Origin: Sipunculus nudus
Lineage: Eukaryota > Annelida > Sipuncula > Golfingiida > Sipunculidae
Direction of reading: 5' to 3'
Length of the DNA stretch: 64,000 bases
Assembly (NCBI GenBank): GCA_026874595.1
Contig: CM049311.1
Location: 19,652,176-19,716,175 of the forward strand
Part shown: positions 49,976 through 59,298 of the stretch, one piece after another
Position numbering within the stretch: position 1 is the first letter of the stretch
Layout: every line of letters starts with the position of its first letter
Translations under genes and position numbers: made by a program
Notes under the pieces: generated by a model
Told to the model about the DNA's origin: nothing
The model's database searches: none
The model's input: only the letters and a program-made list of their open reading frames with translations

Positions 49976-52900
49976 GGCTTTGAAGCCAATGAATGGTGTA
50001 TAAATATAACAGTGTTATAAGTTATTTTCAATAATTGATATATTGATTGGGGGTGTCAATTAACGGTATTTATCGTGAGGGGCTTACACTGTAGTTCCTC
50101 TCTTATATTTTATTTTATATATATAAGGAAAATTCTCTGCTAAACATGGGTTAACTCGCGGCCCATTTTCGTGTTATTAAAAGGAGAGTGGTCAGGGGTC
50201 ACAACCGACGCCAGGATTCTAATCAAATCAACACAGGATATATTTCTCATGATGTAATAACTCCATTCACTTTTTAGCGATATAGCAAGGCTCTTAGGCT
50301 CTGAGAAACTGTATCTCAGAAGTTATTTTTCTCATCATGCATGACATACTGTGGTTGACTTCATATTCGTGGGTTCAAAGTTTAGCGATTTCCTCTTTCC
50401 TGAGTGATTCGTTAGGGTTTAATGTTCACGATGTTATCTAATATTAACTTACACAATTTACAAAACATTTGTTGTATCAATTTCTTGTTATATCGAAATC
50501 TTAACAGTTTTAAGAGGAATTAAGGAAACTTCGTATAAGTGAAAAATCTTAAATAATGCCTGATATACAAAAATAATGATACTATTTATAATATCAATCA
50601 TTTATTTAAGGCTAACATTAAAATATATTAATATTGACACCGGCATAAAACATGAAGCTGTGTTTCCATGTGCGCGTATATGTGTATATGCGTGAAATGT
50701 CAGACATATATTTGTACCGTGATCTAGCAGGTCTTCCACAAAAATGTGGTGAAGTGGCGTCATTTTACCCCGAATCCTCCAGTTCACGCAGACCCTATGC
50801 GTGAAAATCGATTTTTATGCATATGCACATACGCATATACGCTGACGGACACATGGAAACACTCCAGTTACAAAATCATATGAGCGATTTTTCACGCATA
50901 TATACGCATATACGCGCACATGAAAACCCCCTTAAGATGCAAATGAAGCTATAGTATAAATGGTGGTTCACATGTGTAGATGAAGCGTCATATTCACGAA
51001 TGTTTTATTTTCGCGATCATTTCCCTTTCGCGAACATCGCAAATTTTGAACCCTCGCGAACAAAAAGTCAGTAATTAACAAGGAGTAGGAAGGGAGACAC
51101 ATAGGAGGTGGTGGGTTCGTAAGTGTCAGTGTACTAAAGGTATCAACAACGTTAAAGTCAGTGATATTATATAATACGTACCTTTTCTCCAGTTAATCCC
51201 TTGCAGTCTAACACACCGATATAGGTGCCAGAGATCTATTACCAACTTTCCCCTGCAAAAGTTCTCAGTCCATAGTTACGTCACGCTTTCAAACGACCAT
51301 ATCGCACTTTGTAAATACATACCTATAGCATATTCTTTGAAGCTGGCAGTGATAAATCGTCCTGGGCACCCCCTCCCGACTTATGATCGATTGATATATA
51401 GGCCAGCGTCAGTAACCTATGACCCGTTATTGATTTACATATGTGTGAATATCAGACCCGTACATCAGGGATTCTGGCATTTAAGTGCTTTAACAATGAC
51501 ATACCTCCGGATCTTTAGTGCTCAGGTACCACCAGAGTAATGTTTGACACCTTCACTTTGGATGACAGAGTGCGCCATTTTTATCTACTGATAAGAGGGC
51601 CTACAATACAACCGGCTATTAAACCGGCCATTCTCCACGAGGTTTTGTCTTTTAATGGCACCATATATCTTAGTTACATACATATATGTGTTCCTAATTA
51701 CCTGAAAACGGTTGTCTGGCTCTTTGACGGCGAACGTTTGCTCTCCCGTTGCCCTTCACCTGGCCGTACCTTACCTTACCTTACCCTGTCTTACCTTCAT
51801 ATACATACTTGCCTGGCGAACTATTTGTTCTGGTAGCTCGGAAGCAAATCCCCCTATTTGGATTCTACTAAGCGACATTAAGACTGTAGGCCCATCTGCA
51901 TCGGGTCTTTGCCAAACCCTTTGTGTTTCTAGGTCTCAGACAGAGAGAGAGAGACAGACAGACAGACAGAACGACAGAAAATGGAAAGGGGCAATGGTTA
52001 GTTTTAAAAAAAATGGATTGAAAACAGCGCTTACTAAAACATAGAGGAATTTAATTATGATATATAACCACTGCCACTGAAAAAAAAGAAATACATACAA
52101 GTCAACTAAGATTCCTGTCATCATACATGTAAAATATGACTCGTCAGACTAGGTCAGATTTTCATTTATTATAAACATTTTCCAAAGGCGTGCTACTTTG
52201 TTCATAGTTACAATGACAATAATTTCAGGAAAGTGCAAACTCACAGTTTAATACTGACTATTGATTTTAAAAGACGGTCTCTTTCTTAAGGTTTTTCCAT
52301 TAGGATTTTTAATGTATCCATGTCCCTTAAAGAAAGTTTTTATTTTTATTCGTGTCCATAGTTTCTCATGTTGTGACTGAGACGTAAGTGCTGGTACAGT
52401 TATATTTGATATAAATTATAAACACTGCATGATGTGGTTGATACCTTGGGTGTTATAAATATCCAGTTAGTTTATCACAGTGATCATTAAACACGGGAAC
52501 ATATAATCACTTTTAGGCCACAGTCCATGAACAATAACGTGCTATACTTGCTGATCCCTTAAAAAGCTTTCATTTTGTACGCTTGACATTTAAGTTACAA
52601 AAGCTACAGAGAATAATTTGTTAATCAAAATACATCTTATACATTTCCAAATTAAATTTAGTTCAAAAATTACATTCATATAATACATCCTTATTTCCTC
52701 CAGTATGAATCATTTTCGGGGCTTTTCCAGAAAAAAAAAATATATGATTACTTCCCCGTTGATTCATTCACAAAATACTGAAGAGGTCTTCATATACTCA
52801 TATCAGTCATGGTGCGACATATAGCTTATTTTGTTTAGAAATAGGGTCAATTCTAATTGTTTATTTCCAATTCTATTAAGAATTTTTCAGAAACTTCAGT

Positions 52901-53640
52901 TCCAAATCGATTTCTGTGTGTTAGGGAAATATCTAATTTCTTTAAATGCACTGTTACTCAAATCAAATTCAAGTCTTTTAATTACTCGAAATTTCACTGA
53001 CGTGTGAGCTGATACACAAAATTCAATATATTAGATTTCAGCAGCATTTTAAAGCTGCTCACTGTGCTCCTGTTAACACCCATGTATAGCTATCTGTGGT
53101 AGCACCCTTCCGCCAGAGGTCGTTTAAACTCGAAACTAACCTCTTCTGTTGACTACTTGCCTCAACTGTAAAACTTCATAAATCAAAATATGTTACATTT
53201 CAAGGAAACACCTGTTTCCATTTCACATATTACTTATCCTATAAAGTCCTTAGCTCAAAAAACACCCATGTTAATGTAATTTACCTTGAAACAATTCTTA
53301 TACAACAGACTTGAACGGACTACATTGACCTCTTCACTACATTTATACCTACGCTGCAGGTGTATTTAGAAGCCCTGGTGCATTGTAGGTGTCAGATTTT
53401 TACTCCGACAGTCCCTTAACAGCAGAGTCGTACTCTTGTGAGTCCGAGTCTGCGCAGTGTGCTCTGGTTGACGTCTGCCATATACTGTATGGCCAGTCTG
53501 ATCTGAAATACTCGAAGACAGGAACAACTTCTAATGAGCCAAACTTTGAAAAACATCATTGAGCTGGAAGATGTGTTCATCCATCTAGCTCGGTTCTCCT
53601 GAATCTTAAACTTCGTGTTCAGTCGAATTCCAACTAATTT
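49976..53640. other. Intergenic DNA
   Basis: Contains a small foldback MITE at 50659-50930 (listed), a repeat with TTTCGCGAACAT and CCCTCGCGAAC at about 51010-51065 related to 25950-26035, and a GACA-type microsatellite at about 51945-51970. No gene is supported. Confidence 0.45.
50659..50930. mobile_element. Small foldback MITE (~270 bp)
   Basis: The left end TGTTTCCATGTGCGCGTATA and the reverse complement of the right end (TTTTCATGTGCGCGTATATG) are inverted copies continuing through ATATGCGTGAAA. A further internal copy of the terminal word is at about 50817-50865. No target duplication was identified. Confidence 0.6.
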
Positions 53641-54100
53641 ATTGCTTCCAAAGGTCATAGGTCAAGGTAACAGGACCCATTTCTTTAAAAAGAATGTGTA
53701 TGCATTTCAAGCCAAACTTTTCATCACAAACCTTCCATCTTCATTATATTGCTTTCCTGCAAATAGGGGAAGGTTTATTTTCGATTTTAGGGTCATGGGG
53801 TCAAAGGTCAAGGTTACAGGGCCATACATTCACAAATTATTTAATGGATGATAATTCTGCTTTTGATAAAAAGATTGGCTTCAAACTTGATTTATTAATG
53901 ACCCACCACTTTAGTAAGAAACATTTTTATTTTCAGGGTCCAGAAGTCAAAGGTGAAGGTCACAGGAGCCACATCTTTAAAAATAACTTTTCATCCCATT
54001 CTTTCCATCATTCACACATGGTTTACTTGCCAAAAGTGAAGAAATCTATAGAGTTTGGGGTTACCTGGTCAGAGGTCAAGGTCCCTAGTTTCAATTCCGA
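53641..54100 (+). repeat. ~146-bp degenerate tandem repeat with GGTCAAGGT core
   Basis: The words GGTCAAGGTAACAGG, GGTCAAGGTTACAGG, GGTGAAGGTCACAGG and GGTCAAGGTCCC start at 53660, 53806, 53952 and 54074, giving a 146-bp period for the first three. The 53694-54164 open frame is a by-product. The second unit contains GGGTCAAAGGTCA. Confidence 0.7.
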
Positions 54101-54281
54101 TTTACAGGTCTGCAATGTCCCCTATAATTATAATCCAATTCAGTTACAATACTGTCAGAATTGACCTCATGTCTGATTTTGTTACAATGGCCTTTGCTTA
54201 AAATATACTGTAATAATTCAATATTACAATTATTCTATTCACATTTCTTTTATGATTTTCTAATTATATTTCATGCAATTA

Positions 54282-54795
54282 CAGGGGCCTAATCACCTAT
54301 AAGGCATGTTTAATTAACAATTGAAATAGCTTCTTCCCTTTAAAATAAATTTGCACCAGCAAAAACTCGCCCTGTAACCGTTTGCTTACTCCTGTAAGCG
54401 AGTGTCTAAAAACAGCGGACCGGGCGCGATAAGAGCTGTCAACGGTAACACAGCGCGTGGGACACTTTGCATCGCTTAGCCAAAACACCTGCCAATCATA
54501 TGATGACTCGGCTTACTTGGCCCCAAAAATGTAATACATGTTCCCGCTGGCTTACACATCATATGTTCCGGCTCATTATCGGACCTCCGGTCACGCGGCC
54601 TTGTTATAGTAATCAGAAACACGTGGACTGTGTTTACAAACACGCAGAGCCATAACAAGGTGTTAAACAGCTGCATGCGAGGTACTGAGACTGTGTACTG
54701 GGTTGGTTATGCTGGGAAACGTTCGTATAAAGCAAAACTGAACTGATAGTGTGAAAAAATAGGCACAATATAGCTCCTGATTATGTCCCTTGAAG
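54282..54795 (+). repeat. Dispersed repeat family R, long copy 2
   Basis: Co-linear with 15725-16215 over about 500 bp (see that entry for shared blocks). It begins GGGGCCTAATCACCTATAAG and ends near the TAGCTCCTGATTATGTCC block. It is non-coding. Confidence 0.7.
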
Positions 54796-55276
54796 AAGGA
54801 GTAATGCACATGCTGAAGTTAATATACTTTTTTTTTATAACAGATAAAATTATTAGGATAACATCTCTAGCAGAGTTATAATCATTACTAAAGTCCCAAA
54901 CTGAATATTAGACCTATTAAATAAATTAGATTTTAAATTTTGTTCTGAATAAATCTTAAAATTTATGATAAATAAAACACTAAATTAATTACAAATTATT
55001 AATTATTATTAATTACAATTAAGAAACAAACACCTCACAAGGAAAACATTATTCTTTACATATTGAATTGTTTTATACATACCTATTAAAATGGATCGCA
55101 ATTTTTCAAATTTAAATAATTTTAAAGACATCGAAAGGTAATCAATACATAAACCGTCAGAAAGAACACTGTAACAGGTTTAAAATTATCCAGACTTGAC
55201 TGAGTTTAAAATAAATCTAAAACAACATTTGGATTATTTTTAATAAAGGTTTTCTTTTGCCATGCATGCTACCTAA
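54796..55276. other. Intergenic AT-rich DNA left of the Harbinger element
   Basis: Very AT-rich, without recognised features. The last three bases before the element (55274-55276) are the TAA target duplication. Confidence 0.5.
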
Positions 55277-55717
55277 AATGCCCCTTTCACACATACACGT
55301 TTTTCGTACGTCTGGCCGCGTTTCGCCACGTTCTCGGAGAACGTGGGTGAACTAGGAGGTTGGAAATGGTCGCCACCGACGCACGCTCATTGTAAGTTGT
55401 AATTACGTCCAGTACGTTCGACTTACGACTGAATCGCGAACATAAAACATGCCACCCCCGTACGCTATAAGGACGTCCACAACACCCCCTGTACGATATT
55501 CTAACGTTTTTAATACGCTAACTGCAATCATTTTATGCTGTATCATGTCAACCTTACGATCGAATAACGTGTGTACTACGTGTTTTGCGATCGTAGGACG
55601 CTCAGTATGTTTTTTTTTTTTGTGCGTCTTTTGTACGACTCTAGTATCGGGTATATATAAACCCCGGGTGTTTTGAGTAGCTTTCACTTCCAGTCTGACT
55701 TCCGATGAGTGAACATC

Positions 55718-56545
55718 ATGTCAGCTATTGTAAGACACAGGTTGGTGGCAATATATGTGGCCATTCTGAATAATATGCTTGCTGCAGAAGACCCCGCCTT
55801 GGCTGTTTTAACGGAGGAGATGCGGGTCTACGGGAAACAGCGCGAATGGTGGGTAAAGCAAACCAGAATACTTTTCGGCCAGTACGAGCAGCTGATGAAT
55901 GAGTTGGGGAAAGCTTACCACGCCAGGTTCAAGAAATTTCTTCGCCGCAAATGTTCAATGAACTGTAGGAAAGAGTTGGTCCTCGCATCCAACGTCAAGA
56001 CACCTTCTGGAGGAAAGCACTGCCTCCAGGCTTGAAGCTGGCATGCACCCTCAGGTCCTTGGCTACTGGCTGCACATACAAGTCTCTAATGTACAACTTC
56101 CGAGTGGCGCACAACACCTTTGCGCTGTTCATACCGGAGGTGTGTGAAGCAATTATTTCGGAATATGCTGATGAAGTCCTCGCCATTCCTAACACTGGAC
56201 TTTGCAGACCTTTTCTCCAGAAGAAGGAATTTTCCCCACTGCCTTAAGGCTATAGACGGCAAACATATCGCAATCAGGTGTCCTTCGAGAAACAGATCAA
56301 CATATTACTATCAGGGATTCAATTCCATTGTTTTTATGGCCCTTGCTGATGCGGACTACAAATGCATTTGAGTTTATATCGGTTCTAATGAATCATGTTT
56401 GGACAGTCAGATATTCGGGACCTGCGAACTGAAGACTACAATAGAGGATGGTATTATTGTTTTCCCTCCTCCCAAACCCTTACCAGGAGATAACGAGGGT
56501 CTACCCTGTTTTTTATAGGAGATGATGCTTTACCAATGAGGATCT
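55718..56545 (+). pseudogene. HARBI1-like transposase, frameshifted and 3'-truncated
   Basis: A DDE-type Harbinger transposase relic in three frames. It opens at an ATG at 55718, shifts near 55955 where the similarity passes through an in-frame TAG, continues through LKLACTLRSLATG (about 56029-56065) and FRVAHNTFALFIPEV, and shifts again near 56200. It then gives LKAIDGKHIAIRCPSRN (first catalytic D in AIDGKH) and MALADADYKCI, followed by a TGA at 56369-56371 and LDSQIFGTCEL, which aligns with the second-D region. Homology stops after a GDDALPMRIWL-like block at about 56535. The C-terminal third, with the last catalytic acid, is deleted, and the opposing MADF gene follows directly. Inactive. 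Confidence 0.82.
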
Positions 56546-58131
56546 GGCTTGGTCGTGGTGGTTCCTGGTGACATGCAAAATGATGGTGAAGTATCACTAA
56601 AGTTGCTGTCTGCGCGGAAGGCCTGATGGTGGACCATGACTCTGCCAAGGTCCTTCTCTCCTGGGATGTGATCGTAGTAGAGGCCTGAGGTTGAGGACTT
56701 GGGTGATTGAAGAACTGCTCAGAGGGCTGATAACTGGACATTGGCTGAAGGACACCTGGAGCTGGAAACTCCGCTGGAACGTTGTAGGTCCTCTGCATGA
56801 GAGACGCAGGAGAATGCGGTGGCATGAAGTTATTGGCCAGATATAACTGGGCATGCTGCTGTAGTTGAAGCTGTGGACCACCCTGCAGCCGCTGTTTACG
56901 TTCAAAGATTTGCTTTGACCGTCTTGTATAACCGCTGACAAGGTTCAACAAGTCGCCCTGGAAGTCATCCCAGAGGGAGGAATGAATTGAGTCAAACTTG
57001 GTCTCTAGCCATCTTGCCCACTGTTTCCTCTCTCCCTTAGGCTCCTCATGCTTCTCGGGGGAGCTAATGAGCTTCTCCAGTCGTATAACCAGCTGGCCAG
57101 TTCACTGAGCCCTCTCAGCAAGGAGCTTCATCTCTTCGTTACTACGCCGTGTCTTTCTGTTCCTGCCCTTCGGCTGGTCCTGGCTACTGGTTGAAATGGT
57201 TTCAGTTTGGGACTTGGAGACAGGCGAGGTGGCTTATGGTGTCGATATATCAACATCATCATCTTTCTCCTCTTCAATGCCTGGTCTATGTGCTACTGCG
57301 GAAACTGAAGTTCCAGATATACTCTGCTTGATCTGCAAGAATACAGCAAAAAATGAAGTTAATCTCATTTATAATTATTGTAATGTCATAAAACATGAAA
57401 AACTATATATTGCATTACGATTTTTATAAAAGTTTTTCTTATGTTAAAATCTTAATTAAATGTAAATTTTACAATTTATTATTTTAAAAAATACTTATTA
57501 TAAATGGTACTTACATTCACGTCTTGCATACTGGGTACTTTGAAAATACGAGGTCCCGGAAATTAGAAGACACGCAAGACAAACTGGCCCCTCCCGGTCA
57601 ACTTTTTGGGCCCGCTGCCAGAATGTCCAGTTTTGAGGAGATGGCCATATTTCATTCTAAGTGACTTATACCAGACCTCTAGATGCTCTGGATCCAACCC
57701 CATCTCTTCGGCCTTCTTGTTCAAGATATACTTCTTGGACTTGGTGTCCCTAAAGGCTAGAAGGGATTTGTCATAGAACTGTGGATGGTCCAAAAGCCAG
57801 TTAGCCATGTCCTCTTCTTGCTCGGGGGTCAGATCCACAAATCACCAGGCGTTCTTTGATGTTTGAGAAACCTGTGATGCCTCACTGGCATTGCTGTCAC
57901 GTGAAGATTTGTTTGGAGACTCCGGGAGGGCTGAGAAGCAGTCATGTCTTGGATAGGGAAGTCTTGTGTAGACGCAGATCAACCAAAATGTAAGGCTCTT
58001 CTGCCACGTCGCTGGATAGGTTGGTGGCGAGACCTTACGCAGGCATTTGGTGGCGGAGGAGGAGAAGGCGATGATGATTTTGCAGGCTCCGGGGCTGCTT
58101 TGCAAGGTCTGGCTCTTTTTCTTTGGAGCAT
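56545..58131 (-). pseudogene. MADF-domain accessory gene of the Harbinger element, broken
   Basis: Harbinger elements carry a second gene for a Myb/MADF-like DNA-binding protein that helps bring the transposase to the DNA. Here a minus-strand start at 58131 (MLQRKRARPCKAAPEPAK, then a Pro run) leads, after a frameshift near 58030 and a TGA at about 57842, into a clear MADF core at 57838-57563 (TPEQEEDMANWLLDHPQFYD; LGLDPEHLEVWYKSLRMKYG-like). After one TAA the exon ends at 57515 with a GTAAGT donor. A 182-bp intron (57333-57514) ends in CTTGCAG. The second exon has two more stops, then a Gln/Pro-rich tail (minus frame 56951 downward). Below about 56545 the minus frame is merely antisense to the transposase. 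Confidence 0.8.
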
Positions 58132-58314
58132 AATGACGTTAACTCGGTAGCACAGCATCTAAAGAGGCACTTTTTGACGCATGCCTATTTATAAGCGAAT
58201 CACGAGCAAAAATAGTAGGTCACCGAAACGCACTGAGAACGTCGAGAAGACGTAGTAAGAACGTGCTGAAAACGATCAACAGACGCCATTGACGCAGTAA
58301 AAAAAAACGTTAAG

Positions 58315-58935
58315 GGCCCCATCACATTAGATGAAGACCTTACGGCGACCACGGCGACCTAGTAGATCGCCGTTGGTCGCCCTCAACATCGGAAAACCCT
58401 CCAAGTATGACTGCAATGCCGACATGTGCTGGCGCCGCGAGCTTCGTCAGAGCGCAGACGCCAGCACCCTTCGAATCCATCTTGGCGCAGAGAGAGCGCA
58501 GCTCTGACGCCATAAGCGCAGCGGCAGCAACGTGTGAAGCGTGTAAAGAGCTCACTAGGGTCACCGAGGTCTCGATAGTGGCGGGGTAAGTGTGCTGAGC
58601 CAGCGCCGTGGAACCGGAAGGTCGATGCTACCCCTGTCACTGGCGCTCGACCTACACGGTCAGGTAGCTGGTACTGCGCTGCTGGGACACTGATGGCGTT
58701 CGAAATCCGATCTGACTGCGCTTTTAATCCACGGCGACCCCGCGGCGGAAATTTTGTCCAAGTTCAAAACTGGTCGCAACTCATGGCGTTCATGGTGACC
58801 ATATGACGACCCAAGGCGACACTATCTCGCTCCTACAAAGCTCATGAAAACTTAAGGCCACTCTGGCTACGCTCTACGGTGATCTGACCCAATTCGGTGA
58901 TCGCAGCGAGATCGTCTTCTCGTGTGACGGGGGAG
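58315..58935. mobile_element. MITE nested in the Harbinger element, 621 bp, TTAAG duplication
   Basis: The ends GGCCCCATCACAT and (reverse complement) CTCCCCCGTCACACG are imperfect inverted repeats, flanked by TTAAG at 58310-58314 and 58936-58940. The body is GC-rich with many GGCGACC/GGTCGCC words near both ends. It has no coding capacity; open frames here are artefacts of composition. A TTAA-type target would suit piggyBac-like insertion and TTA would suit Harbinger; the superfamily is undecided. Confidence 0.7.
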
Positions 58936-59298
58936 TTAAGACCAACCGCGTTCTATGTACGTCTTCGTACGTCCTTTGTACGTCCACTACATTTTTTGTA
59001 CGTTCCATACGTCCTTGAGTACGTATCGACACGTTTGCAGCGATCGACCGCGCTCAAAATTTACAGAAAAATTTTGTCGTAAAGGGTTGACGATCATGGC
59101 GACCTGACGACGACCTCTGGAGACCATTGTACGTTCCACACCGCGACTAACAAGTTTCCCGAGAACGTGGTGATGGTGGTGGCTGGAACGTATATGTGTG
59201 AAAGGGCTTTTAATAGACAATATACAGCGGGATTATTGACCTAAGTGACAAAATACATAATTCCATGTGTTCATTTGAAATCGATAAAACAATACATC

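Larger units (their letters stand above)
55277..59210. mobile_element. PIF/Harbinger DNA transposon, 3.9 kb, degenerate
   Basis: The left terminus AATGCCCCTTTCACACATAC and the reverse complement of the right terminus AAAGCCCTTTCACACATATA are inverted repeats, flanked by TAA at 55274-55276 and 59211-59213, the usual 3-bp Harbinger target. Near both ends are many GTACG/TACGTC words (about 55305-55500 and 58950-59030), likely transposase-binding subterminal repeats, and CCACGTTCTCGG-type words. Inside are a plus-strand transposase pseudogene and a converging minus-strand MADF gene pseudogene, the usual two-gene Harbinger layout. A further MITE is nested at 58315-58935. Confidence 0.88.

Noticed and set aside
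53694-54164. 156-codon plus frame
   Set aside because: Runs across the ~146-bp tandem repeat; no protein-like features.
58383-58640. Overlapping open frames in GC-rich DNA
   Set aside because: They lie within the nested MITE and reflect its GC-rich repeats.
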